Translations under genes and position numbers: made by a program
The notes under the pieces: generated by a model
Seen by the model: only the letters and a program-made list of their open reading frames with translations
Told to the model about the DNA's origin: nothing
Database searches by the model: none
NCBI GenBank assembly: GCA_014621425.1
Contig: JAANBB010000052.1
Coordinates: forward strand, 98,901-162,900
Length of the DNA: 64,000 nt
Direction: 5' to 3'
Source: Cylindrodendrum hubeiense
Taxonomy: Eukaryota; Ascomycota; Sordariomycetes; Hypocreales; Nectriaceae
In this document: one piece after another, positions 54,590-64,000 of the stretch
How positions within the stretch are numbered: the first letter of the stretch is position 1
How the letters are laid out: every line of letters begins with the position of its first letter

Positions 54590-56393
54590 ATGCGCATTCA
54601 ACTCTCTCTGTGCTCGCTTTTCGGCTCGCTTGTGGCTGCCGGAACGGGTCCATTTTTGTCGGAAGTCGGCGATGGTTCATGGGTCATCGGCAATGACATA
54701 TGGAATGTCACCCAAGGCTCCGTCTATGCCACCAAGCTGTTTTGGGAAGGTGTCCCAGGAGCTGATCTTGTCGGATCTGCCGTTGGACATTACATTGGAT
54801 ACGGTTAGTCTGTTTTTGAGTTGGTTTTAAGAAACAATTTCTGACTAATATCCCCAGATGGCGAGGCCAATTTGAAGTTCACCAACGCTTCAATTGTGGC
54901 CAAGGGAACGCATCATATCGATGTAGCGTTTCATTCGAGCCTTGGAGATCTTCATTGGGTCATCTTTGACGATCTTTCTGGTGCATACCAGTATTTTGTC
55001 AACAGCGCTCTCCCGGATCTCAGCATTCTTCGAACGCTCTGGAGATTGTCGCCGGATTATTTCACGCACGGCCGCACTCACCTGAAAGACGAGGCCCTTC
55101 CCGACTTTAGTCTCTACAAAGACTCGGTCAAAGTCCAAGACGAGACTTGGCAGCTAGCCGATGGCTCATACATTACCAAGTACGATTGGTCCAACGCAGT
55201 CAGGGACAGAGACTTCTATGGAGTCTATGGGTCTGAGGCTGGATCCTGGTGGATCCACCCCTCAACCGAGTATTACAACAGCGACCACTACAGTCAGACC
55301 TTGACTGTTCATAGAGAAAGCAGCACCGGAGATGCCGTGCAGCTCAACGTTGTGCAGGATACATCTCACTTCCGTGTTGGCCAGAAGACAACCCAACCCG
55401 CAGGCAAGGTCTGGGGCCCCTGGCTCTGGTATTTGGTAAGCTTTTGCCTAGAAGCCTCTAATTATCTAATCGCAAACTAATTTGGGTCAGAACAATGGCA
55501 GTATCGCGGATGTCCAACAAAAGCGTCAAGAGGAGCTCAAGCACTTCCCGTACAACTGGTTTAGCAACACCGCTTACAAGTCCAGAGGAGGCGTTCAAGG
55601 AACGCTCCGCCTCTCCGACGGCCGAATCGCCTCCAACGCTGCCGTCTACCTTGGTGACACAGACACTACTATTCGGCCCTCCATCCAAGGCAGCAACTAT
55701 TACTACACAACTTACACCAATGACAAAGGTCGGTTCTCTTTCGACGACGTGAGGACTGGTTCATATGGACTGTATGCCTCGTCAAACGGTGGAAAGCTTG
55801 CCGACGTGTACACCAACTTCACCCAGTCCGGTGTAAAAATCACCAAGGACAAGACGTTGAACCTGGGCCAGCTTTCCTGGGAAGTTAGCGACGTGTCCAA
55901 ACGTATCTGGCAGGTCGGAGCATTCGACAAGACGGCGCGAGGATTCAAGAATGGAGGTGCTCCGTACCAGCACGGCGTCACGGAAGAGAGCCCAGCTAAC
56001 CTCACTTTCGTTGTCGGCGAGTCGAAGGATGCAGACTGGTACTACGCGTCCTCGGCAATTGGAACCTGGACCATCGAGTTCCAGCTATCAGCCGAGGAAA
56101 TTGCCGCAAACAACACTGCCCTGCTGAGCGTCTCTTTCGCCGGCTACTCCCAGAGTGGAGCACTGGACATCAGTGTAAACGGAGACGTGTACGGCTCATT
56201 GAGCAAGGATACCCTCACAAGTGATCCCGCTCTGTACCGCTCTGGAAAGACCAGTGGCGAATGGCGATTCTTCCAATATGAGGTTAAGCCTGAGGCATTG
56301 AAGACGGGCCTGAACACTGTTGAGTTTACTACCACAAGGTACACTCTGTGGCGAGGCTTCTTGTGGGACAGCGTTATTTTCGAGTGGCAGTGA
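54590..56393 (+). CDS. Secreted rhamnogalacturonan lyase, PL4 family
   Basis: Exons 54590-54803, 54858-55435 and 55491-56393 are in phase and give about 564 residues, the normal PL4 length. A signal peptide (MRIQLSLCSLFGSLVAAGT) is followed by the catalytic beta-sandwich domain to about residue 350. This includes DGSWVIGNDIWNVT near the start and, later, YGVYGSEAGSWWIHPSTEYY and GPWLWYLNNG. A fibronectin-III-like module follows (GGVQGTLRLSDGR...YTNDKGRFSFDDVRTGSYGL). The C-terminal carbohydrate-binding-like domain begins about WQVGAFDKTARGFKNGG and ends in TLWRGFLWDSVIFEW. PL4 enzymes cleave the rhamnose-galacturonate backbone of pectin by beta-elimination outside the cell. It complements the PL3 lyase about 43 kb away. 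Several N-x-S/T sites suggest glycosylation. Confidence 0.94.
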
Positions 56394-57118
56394 TGCAGAA
56401 AGGCTTCATTTAATGTATCTAGCTGATTAGGTGCCCATATGGGTTTAATGCTCGGCTGCAACGTACCCTAGCTTCCCCTCATCGTTGCATCCAAATTAAT
56501 TTACCCTCTTTGCCCTCGGCACTTCAACGACCCACTATTTCTCATTCGTTCCGTCTCAGATAGGATTGGATAATATGGAGCAGAAGGTAATTAAGACGTC
56601 CATAAAAATAAGTTTATTGGATTTGGACTTTTACCCTATTGGTGATTTTATATTTTTTGTCTAGGTTCTTACAACTTTGTCTGGCTGTTATGGCTGGAAA
56701 TTCCTATATGCATCGATGCAGGACATCAGTCAACGATGACACGATTTCCAACCGGGAGGGCGTGCGTTGTACCAACCCAACCTTCAGCCACTTTTGCATT
56801 CACGCGTCACTCTCGAAATGCCGAGCGGGATGCCGTACGGGAATGTTAGCATCGGGTCCAATCATGGCATCATGTTGATTCATGGCATCATGCTGATTGT
56901 TAAGCGGCATGTGGTCCCGAATCCACAACCCCGCAGTTCCGAAGATGATGCAATTGCTGGCTGTGTTGAAAGTCAAAACGATAAATAGCCCCCCAATTCG
57001 CCAATTGACCCGATGTCTCGTTTGTTTTCATATCTACCACACCTGGCTTTGGCTCTTTCGTATCCTAGATCCATTATATTCCAAACTTTTATCCTATTTT
57101 CTCCGTTACGTATTAGTC
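56394..57118. other. 0.7-kb spacer
   Basis: Contains the lyase 3' flank, an 18-bp tandem near-duplication (56862-56897) and the leader of the NmrA-like gene. No gene is recognised. Confidence 0.45.
56862..56897. repeat. Tandem 18-bp near-duplication (TCATGGCATCATG core)
   Basis: Two adjacent units of 18 bp differ at one position (GTTGAT versus GCTGAT). Located about 220 bp before the start of the NmrA-like gene. Confidence 0.7.
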
Positions 57119-58120
57119 ATGGCCATCCAAAAAGTCGCGATCGTCGGAGTAAGTTTGATTGATCCCCTGAGCTATGACCCTAAGTATTAACGTTCTGGGT
57201 TTCTTAGGGATCTGGCACCCTGGGCGCTGAGGTCGTCAAACAACTTCTTGATGCTGGTTTTGATGTTACAGCTATCACCCGCAACGAATCCGAAGCCACT
57301 TTCCCTGATAAGGTGACTGTTAAGCGGGCCGATGTGACTTCAGTTGACTCCGTAAAGGATGCAATTTCAGGTCAGGATGCTGTTATTTCTACGGCTGCCA
57401 GTGCGGCTGCTGGTGGCCAAAAAGTGATCATCGATGCGGTCATCGCTGCCAAAGTTCCTCGCTTTATTCCCTCGGAGTTTGGCATTGAGACTCGCAAATA
57501 TCGCGATACCAAGCTTGGTCGTCTCGTTGGCGCGAAAGTCAGCAACACGGATTACTTGATTGAGCTAGCCAGCAAGTACGACTGGTTCTCTTGGACGGGT
57601 CTCTCCAACGGTCTCTTTTTTGACTGGGTACGTCACATTGTCTTAATAACTTGAGGAAAAGGTCTAACTCCAATGATAGACACTCAAGCGTGGTAGCACA
57701 TTTGTCGACCCGAAGAATCACAAGTTCACGCTTGTCGATTCTGGCAATGAGCTCTTTTCCGCCAGTACCCTTGGCTTTATCGGCAAGGCGGTGGTTGGGA
57801 TTCTTAAGAACCCATCTGAAACGGCCAACAAATACCTCAATGTAGCTGGGATTGTTACGAGTCAAAATAAAATCCTGGAAGCCATCGAGAAATTTACGGG
57901 ATCCAAGTTCGACATCTCTCACACCACCGGCGATGAGCTGGAGAAGATTGGCGATGAGAAGATTGCCAAGAAAGACTTCAGTGCTTTCATTCAGTACCTA
58001 GAGCAGCACCTCTTTGCTGATGGTGCGGGGCATGGCCTGAAGCCCGAGAACAGCGCGAATGGCCTCCTTGGGTTGAAGGAAGAGCCTCTCGAGGATACGA
58101 TTAGGAATGCCCTGGCGTGA
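57119..58120 (+). CDS. NmrA-like / isoflavone-reductase-type NAD(P)-binding protein
   Basis: Exons 57119-57148, 57208-57627 and 57680-58120 are in phase and give about 296 residues. The first 30-bp exon carries the beta strand MAIQKVAIVG, which joins after the intron to GSGTLGAEVVKQLL, forming the GxxGxxG Rossmann motif. Further landmarks are ITRNESEATFPDKV, AVISTAASAAAGGQ and RFIPSEFGIETRKYRDTK. The last is the typical PCBER/isoflavone-reductase segment, though the catalytic lysine seen in the plant enzymes is not obvious. An NmrA-like redox-sensor role or reduction of a small aromatic metabolite are both possible. No signal peptide. It is convergent with the DUF1907 gene. Confidence 0.9.
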
Positions 58121-58529
58121 GATGAATTAATTAATGAGTCCGGCCTCACCGGGGAATTTGCTTGTTTGTGATGGTGGAATACTCGTTGAATTCGCTGGCA
58201 CTATATATTTCTAACATAGTCGAAGTATGCATCCACATATCCATTCAATAGTTCTGTTGGTGATTTTCTTTTAGTATGAGTGAAGGTAAAATGCTTATAA
58301 TAGTAATTATTGTCGAAACCCGGGTCCTGTAATGCAAATAATTCACAGACGCTTCTAAAGTCCTGACGTTTAAAATAATACACCAGAAGCTAGGCCAGGT
58401 TGACTTCGTTTCTATGGCTTGGAATCAACAACTTCGACCCCCGAACCCCGTAGTCTAGATCATGTTTGAAACAGCTGGAAAGGAGAAACACGACGCGAGC
58501 TTTCAGATCTGTGCCCTTTAAAAAGGCTA
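58121..58529. other. Convergent spacer
   Basis: A 409-bp stretch between the 3' ends of the NmrA-like and DUF1907 genes. A minus-strand frame at 58383-58201 is short and unassigned. Confidence 0.45.
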
Positions 58530-59492
58530 TTACTTCGGCACTGGCTGGTCAATGCGGTATAAAATGTCAGCGACATTGAACCACCCCTCATATTCAACGT
58601 GGTCCATGGTTTCGTCCAGGTCGAAATGGTAGTGGCCTCCACGACTTTCTTTGCCTGGCCCTTCGCCGGCAAAACAGTGCGTATGCTCCATCCTCAAGCT
58701 CATGCCTTGGTCGTCACCTGAGTGGAAGACGCTCAGGCAAACCAGGGCTGGATCGGTGTCGAAGAACTTGAGCCAATTTCCTATGTCCTTCTCATCTTCA
58801 AAGGGCTTCTGTGGAAAGTCCGGCATGACGTGAAGCTTTGTTTTGCCCTTGTGAACCACGAACACGCCGCCCAAGCTGATCAGCCTGTCGCCAAAGGCGG
58901 CACCGACAGCGGCACGGATGGAATCGGTGAAATTTGTGCTTCCAATTCTTCCTCTCGTCGTGACGTGAAGTAGGGGGCCGGTTTTACCATCGCATCCAAA
59001 GAGGTTGCACATGAGACCAAAGGCAGTGGACTCACCAATCTTCTCGCAGCGGGCTTCGCCATTTTGGGTGACTTTGGCGTAATGCGTGCAGTTCTCCAAA
59101 ACCCCTCCCGATGCAGCCCCATATGCCAGGTTGGGCATCAGCTCCGAATTGTATCCGAGGACATGGAACGGACCAGCACCCGCTCCCAGGAGCACCCCGC
59201 TGTCTGGAGACATTTCCATAAGCTCGGATACTGCGAGAAGATCGTATTTTGCATTGCGATTGGGCTCAGGTCGGAGGTTGGCTTGGCCCCCGACATCCGC
59301 GATGCGCACGTTTCCCGACAAACCCGGGCCTGCCAAATAGAATGGACCCTCCCTGAGATCCGGTGGCGTGGCGACGCTGACACTGACGGTGGAGAAGTTG
59401 GATCTCAAGCCGCCACTGATTGCTGAGGCAAGATCATCCAGCGATGGTGGGGAGAGAGCTAGCTTACGGACTGGCCACTGAGTTTTGTCCAT
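58530..59492 (-). CDS. C11orf54-like DUF1907 protein (putative ester hydrolase)
   Basis: An intronless gene of 320 residues covers the whole DUF1907 domain. Landmarks are REGPFYLAGPGLSGNVRIAD, GGQANLRPEPNRNAKYDL and GAGAGPFHVLGYNSELMPN. The C-terminus holds the metal-binding histidines in RMEHTHCF and RGGHYHFDLDE. In the human relative a zinc ion is bound by three such histidines and ester-hydrolase activity has been reported for model substrates. The physiological reaction is unknown. No signal peptide; a nuclear or cytosolic location is likely by analogy. It is divergent from the ABC transporter, sharing a 475-bp promoter region. Confidence 0.88.
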   Translation of the reverse strand: MDKTQWPVRKLALSPPSLDDLASAISGGLRSNFSTVSVSVATPPDLREGPFYLAGPGLSGNVRIADVGGQANLRPEPNRNAKYDLLAVSELMEMSPDSGVLLGAGAGPFHVLGYNSELMPNLAYGAASGGVLENCTHYAKVTQNGEARCEKIGESTAFGLMCNLFGCDGKTGPLLHVTTRGRIGSTNFTDSIRAAVGAAFGDRLISLGGVFVVHKGKTKLHVMPDFPQKPFEDEKDIGNWLKFFDTDPALVCLSVFHSGDDQGMSLRMEHTHCFAGEGPGKESRGGHYHFDLDETMDHVEYEGWFNVADILYRIDQPVPK

Positions 59493-59967
59493 TGCGAAAG
59501 AAAAAAAAGAGAATGGGGGTGAGTGAGTGAGCCGCTATACTTCGGGATTCAACAGCGTTGAGTGGTCTTCCCGAGTTTGTGAGCAGAGTTGGCCATGACA
59601 ATGCGTTTGAGGGATGGCGACGCCAGGTAGGAGGATGCGGGGTGATTCCCTCCGCTAACTAGCTCAACATAATCCGGACCCAGCGAATTATGTGCATTTA
59701 CTCCGAACTGACTGAAGGTCCACTCGTATTAGTCAGAGCAGTCTCCATCTCTAATTGGTGCGAGCCGGACATTGACATCGCAGGGCCGTTTCCGACTGTG
59801 GAAACTTATAGTTCGAATACATTTCTTATTGGATACGACCGGAGGATAATCTGTTTTTGTTTCCGCCTGTCTTAGTGAGTAGACTATTTATAAGGTAGAG
59901 CTTCGTCATGTGGTGAAAGGTGTCAGTCCTTATTGTATTGATCAAGGCATAATCACAACCATTGAAC
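59493..59967. promoter_or_regulatory. Divergent promoter region of the DUF1907 and ABC-transporter genes
   Basis: It contains no gene. TATTTATAA at 59885-59893 lies about 75-83 bp before the ABC-transporter ATG and is a good TATA candidate. An A/G-rich tract at 59499-59515 is next to the DUF1907 start. Confidence 0.5.
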
Positions 59968-62900
59968 ATGCAAATGGAGCAAGCACTCTCCCCTGTCGAG
60001 GCCACGAAGAAAAATCAGCAGATGGCTGTTGACCATGGAGCCGGCAGCCAAAATCAACTAGAAGCTGTAAAAAAGCTCAGCTCCTTCCAAGTGCTCAGGG
60101 TAAGGCATATCCCTTTCTTCCGGTTTATGGCATTATATAACAATTACAGAGAATCAATGAATGCGCCTCAACTACAGACAGATTGATGTACCTACTCGGT
60201 ATCACATGTTCCATAGGCTCAGGCACTATCCTTCCTCTCATGACACTGATCTTTGGGAATTTCGTCAGCATCTTCACTACTTTCTCGGTGGGGACCATGG
60301 AACCAGGGGAGTTCAGATCCAAGGCGAACTATTTCACGTATGTGACCCACATTCTGTCCCATCCAAGCCGTTTGCGCCCTAACATGTGCGCCTCCAGCTT
60401 GTACTTCGTGTACCTCTTCATCGCGAAGCTTGGATTAAGCTACATCTCTATGACAACATTCACCATCGTCTCCACGCGTGTTACAGTAACGCTCCGAAAG
60501 CGATACCTGAATTCCCTTCTGCACCACAATGTCGCCCTTTTCGAGACCACACTGTCCTCGGGGGATGTTTTACTGGGACTTTCAACTCACTGCAACACGG
60601 TCCAGTCTGGGCTCGGAGACAAATTCGGCCTCTCCTTGCAGTGCATGTCTCAGGTTGCTGCTGCATTCATTGTCGCCTTCACGTCTCAGTGGAAACTGGG
60701 ACTAGTCACTGCAACTATTGTCCCAGCTACGGTTATAATCGTCGGCGGAACAGCTGCTTTTGAATCATCGATCGAAGAGTCAATCAATGTCATCAATGCC
60801 GATGCAGCAACATTGGCCGAAGAAATATTCAGTTCTATCCGCACAGTCCGCGCTCTCGGAGCCTCTCAGAAATTGCTCAAGACCTACACGTCATACCTGC
60901 AGCACGTGAAGGCTCTGGGGTGGCGCTTATCACCAATTTCTGGCTTCCAAGCGGCGACGTACATGTTTATGATTTATGGTGGATACGCCTTAGCATTTTG
61001 GTACGGTGTACATCTGTACTCGAACGGAGAGGTTCATAACTCTGGGAAGATAATCACCACACTATTCGCCATCATCGTTGGCACAAATGCATTCGCCGGA
61101 CTCGCTTCATACCTCGGACCATTTTTTAAGATATTTTCTGCCGCGGCTGAGTTGTTCCAGACTATTGACAGCAAGCCCGGACATCGTGCAGCGACGGAAG
61201 ACGAGAAACATGCACCATTGGCACAAGCGATTAGTGGAGACTCAAATTTCTCCGACAAAGATATTGAGTTCAAAAGCGTGTCCTTCAGCTATCCTTTACG
61301 ACCTGCTGCAAAAGTCCTCACCAATTTTAACTTGAAGATTACTGCAAACACAACAACAGCATTCGTTGGCCCGAGTGGCTCTGGAAAGAGTACAATTGTA
61401 GCTCTACTTGAAAGATGGTACAACCCGAGTGACGGAACTATCCAAATTGGAGGAGAAGATGTCATGGCAACGCCGAGTAGTGTTATTCGCCGTCACATCG
61501 GCCTCGTTCAACAGGTAGGGTATTACACAATTGACCCGTTGAATTTCAATTACTGACATGCCCAGGAACCATTTATGTTCGGAACCTCTATTTCTGAAAA
61601 TATTCTCTATGGACTTGCAGACCACGAGCTGGAGTCACTCTCAGCCGAGGAAAAAAAGGAAAGAGTCATTGAAGCATGTACAACGGCTAATGCTCATAAC
61701 TTTATCATGAAACTCCCCAAGGTATGTTGGCTACCCTCATCTTCTCTGTGCATGAGTTAACTCGGACTACAGGGGTACGATACCTTTGTTGGAGATCGAG
61801 GAACTCTTATTTCAGGCGGACAGAAACAAAGACTAGCTATTGCGCGGGCAATTATCAGCAAACCTTCCATTCTCATCCTTGACGAAGCAACATCTTCCCT
61901 TGATCCGGTATCGGAGCGCATTGTTCAACATGCGCTAGCCAAAGCAAGCAACGGCAGGACGACCATCGTTATTGCTCATCGCTTGAGCACCATCCATCAT
62001 GCAGACAATATTGTTGTTCTGAACAAAGGAATCATTGTTGAAGAAGGAACTCATGATGAACTTGTGTCAGTCGATAAAGGAACATACAGTAGACTTCTCG
62101 CTGCGCAAATGCTCGATGCCAAGGCACATTTAGAAGTCGATACTGAAGAAGAGTCCGAAAACATGGCCACACCTCATGAGATCAGAGCGTTGGCAGAAAC
62201 AAAATCTACGCAAGGCGATAACATTGATGCAAAAGAAAAGTACAGAGACAAGAAGTCCCCTGGTATTTGGTCGGCCATTATCAGGATCCTGTCTGACCAG
62301 AGAAAATACTGGGCTACTTTTATTGTTCTCCTGGTATGCTGCATGATTGCAGGTATGTTTTCCTGGAATTTTGCCTTGGATGTCTTAAGCTAATCCTACA
62401 GGTGCCATGTTTCCAATGCAGGCCTATCTCTATGCGAAGGTCGTTAGCGCATTTCAACTGACAGGCAGAGATCTTGTTCACACCGGAAACTTCTGGGCGT
62501 TGATGTTCTTTGTTCTTGCTATAGTTGTTGGCTTGGCGTATTTTGGCGTTGCGGCTATTGGAACTGGTCTCGGTAGTGTGAGTCACTTTGCGCGATCCCA
62601 AAATCCAGGTATATGCTAACTCTGGTGGTACAGACAATCGAGCAATTCTACCGGTTATCATATATCACCAGCATAGCGGAACAGCCAATCTCCTTCTTCG
62701 ACAAATCCGAGAACTCTTCTGGCGTCCTCGTCTCCCATCTCGCGACTGATCCCGAAGCAGTCAAGTCACTTGCGGGTGCCAACCTTGGAACTATTCTTAT
62801 CGTCATCATATCCTTGATGAGTACGATAATACTGTCTCTGTGTATTGGTTGGAAACTCGCCCTAGTCGCAATCTTCGGAGCTCTGCCTCTCATTTTCGGA

Positions 62901-64000
62901 GCCGCTGTTTTGCGGGAACGCATGGAGCAGACCTTCTCTGTCAAAGCTGGCAAGACATTTGAGGGAGGTGTGGGGTTTGCTAGCGAGTGCGTACAGGCAT
63001 TGAGAACAGTCAGCTCATTGTGTATGGAAGACCTTGTTGAGCAAAAGTTTGGTGTTTTGCTCGAAGAGCATACTCATCGAACCATCAGATATGCAGTTCT
63101 GGCAATGTTTTGGTTTGCCCTGAGCGAGTCAATTGACTTCCTCTGCATGGGACTAACGTTTTGGTACGTATTAATCTTACCTCCTTATCTCCTTCGCAAA
63201 TGGCTGAACTTCTGTATCAGGTATGGAAGTCGACTGCTCTCATTCAACGAATACAACACCACTCAATTTTTTGTTGTTTTTGTTGCCATTGTTCTTGGTG
63301 CTCAGTCTACCGGCATGTTCCTTGCACATGCTTCAGGTACGAATATATGCCTCGCTTATTGAATGTCTTACTGACCTTGTTTGTGTATCATTCAGATCTA
63401 TCGAAGGGTTCTTCTGGTGCACACGCGATCTTCTCATTGCAACGAGGTCTTGTAAAAAGCTCCGTGCTCAAGAAATCGCTGCCGACTTTGCAGGACCTGT
63501 CTAGCAGCACACCATTGGTTGAGCTTAAGGATGTGAGGTTTGCATATCCATCACAACCCAATCATCCAGTTCTCCGAGGATTGAATCTCAAAGTATGTGG
63601 ATGCACCTGGCCACTAATCACCAGAAGGCTAACACTAGTCCAGCTTTATCGGGGCCAATCCATTGCGATAGTAGGCCCTTCTGGCTGTGGCAAATCTACC
63701 GTACTTGGATTGCTGGAAAAGTACGCTAAATGCTTCAACTGTATTGAAATTACTAACAAAGTCATAGGTTTTACGACGTAGATAGTGGGAAAGTCTTTCT
63801 GAATGGCGTGGACATAAAAGATGTCGATGACGGTGCGGTCCGGAAGCAGTTCGCCCTCGTTTCTCAAGAACCGACTCTCTATCAGGGTATTTCCTTTCTT
63901 TGTCCAATCAAGTATAATCGGCAAGCTAAGAGCAGAATAGGCACAATTAGAGATAACATCCATCTTCCAATTGACTACGAATTGGATGATTCTCAACTGG
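59968..64000 (+). CDS. ABCB-type (MDR-like) full ABC transporter, 3' end outside the window
   Basis: At least twelve exons: 59968-60099, 60150-60337, 60398-61514, 61566-61721, 61773-62352, 62402-62577, 62634-63163, 63221-63336, 63396-63592, 63644-63720, 63768-63886 and 63941 onward. All are in phase and give about 1149 residues before the window ends. Layout is TMD1-NBD1-TMD2-NBD2. NBD1 has Walker A GPSGSGKS at 431-438. The signature is ISGGQ at 544-548, with Ile in place of the usual Leu. Walker B is ILILDEA with Glu569, and the H-loop is [12 protein letters not shown]2 starts with GPSGCGKST and a Q-loop in [11 protein letters not shown]. Its signature and Walker B lie beyond the window. Such proteins export lipophilic compounds, drugs or, in some cases, lipopeptides. 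The number of introns is high for the family. Substrate unknown. Confidence 0.93.

Overview
The window looks like nuclear DNA of a filamentous ascomycete, most likely a plant-associated or saprophytic Eurotiomycete of the Aspergillus/Penicillium/Talaromyces type. The reasons are many short introns (about 50-110 bp) with GT...AG ends and CTAAC-like branch points, monocistronic genes on both strands separated by 0.3-2.4 kb spacers, a highly reducing polyketide synthase, a HET-domain protein, pectin-degrading lyases, and many MFS/ABC transporters. No rRNA, tRNA, CRISPR array or intact transposon was seen. All exon boundaries were read by eye and checked only for phase, so they are models.

Layout. 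0-12.4 kb: a broken alpha/beta-hydrolase relic, a zinc alcohol dehydrogenase (1699-2818), a secreted FMN-dependent alpha-hydroxyacid oxidase/dehydrogenase (5917-7401), a GFA-like protein (8321-8794), a gene-poor 2.4-kb stretch and a PL3 pectate lyase (11230-12353). 12.7-32.4 kb: a possible secondary-metabolite region with a DUF829/PaxU-like hydrolase (12776-13651), a complete 14-exon HR-PKS with KS-AT-DH-MT-ER-KR-ACP order and no release domain (22649-14164), a divergently oriented Myb-type regulator (24366-25830), two hypothetical genes and a DHA2 MFS exporter (32400-30653). A G+C-rich minisatellite and imperfect inverted repeats lie between them.

33.7-49.6 kb: a six-cysteine secreted protein (33767-34228), an MCT-type MFS transporter, a broken FAD oxidoreductase, a BRE4/DUF2421 membrane protein, an NCS1 purine-cytosine permease, a probably frameshifted LaeA/UMTA-like methyltransferase, and a 600-residue DHA1 MFS transporter. 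49.9-64 kb: a HET-domain protein convergent with a mitochondrial carrier of the NAD+/nucleotide group, a PL4 rhamnogalacturonan lyase, an NmrA-like reductase, a C11orf54/DUF1907 protein, and the 5' part of an ABCB-type transporter that runs off the window end.

How the genes may work together (inference): the PKS, Myb regulator, PaxU-like hydrolase and DHA2 exporter could form one small polyketide locus. The two lyases fit pectin breakdown. I found no system that I can defend as wholly new. The most interesting items are the releaser-less HR-PKS with its Myb neighbour, the secreted six-cysteine protein, the internally duplicated hypothetical protein and the decaying methyltransferase.
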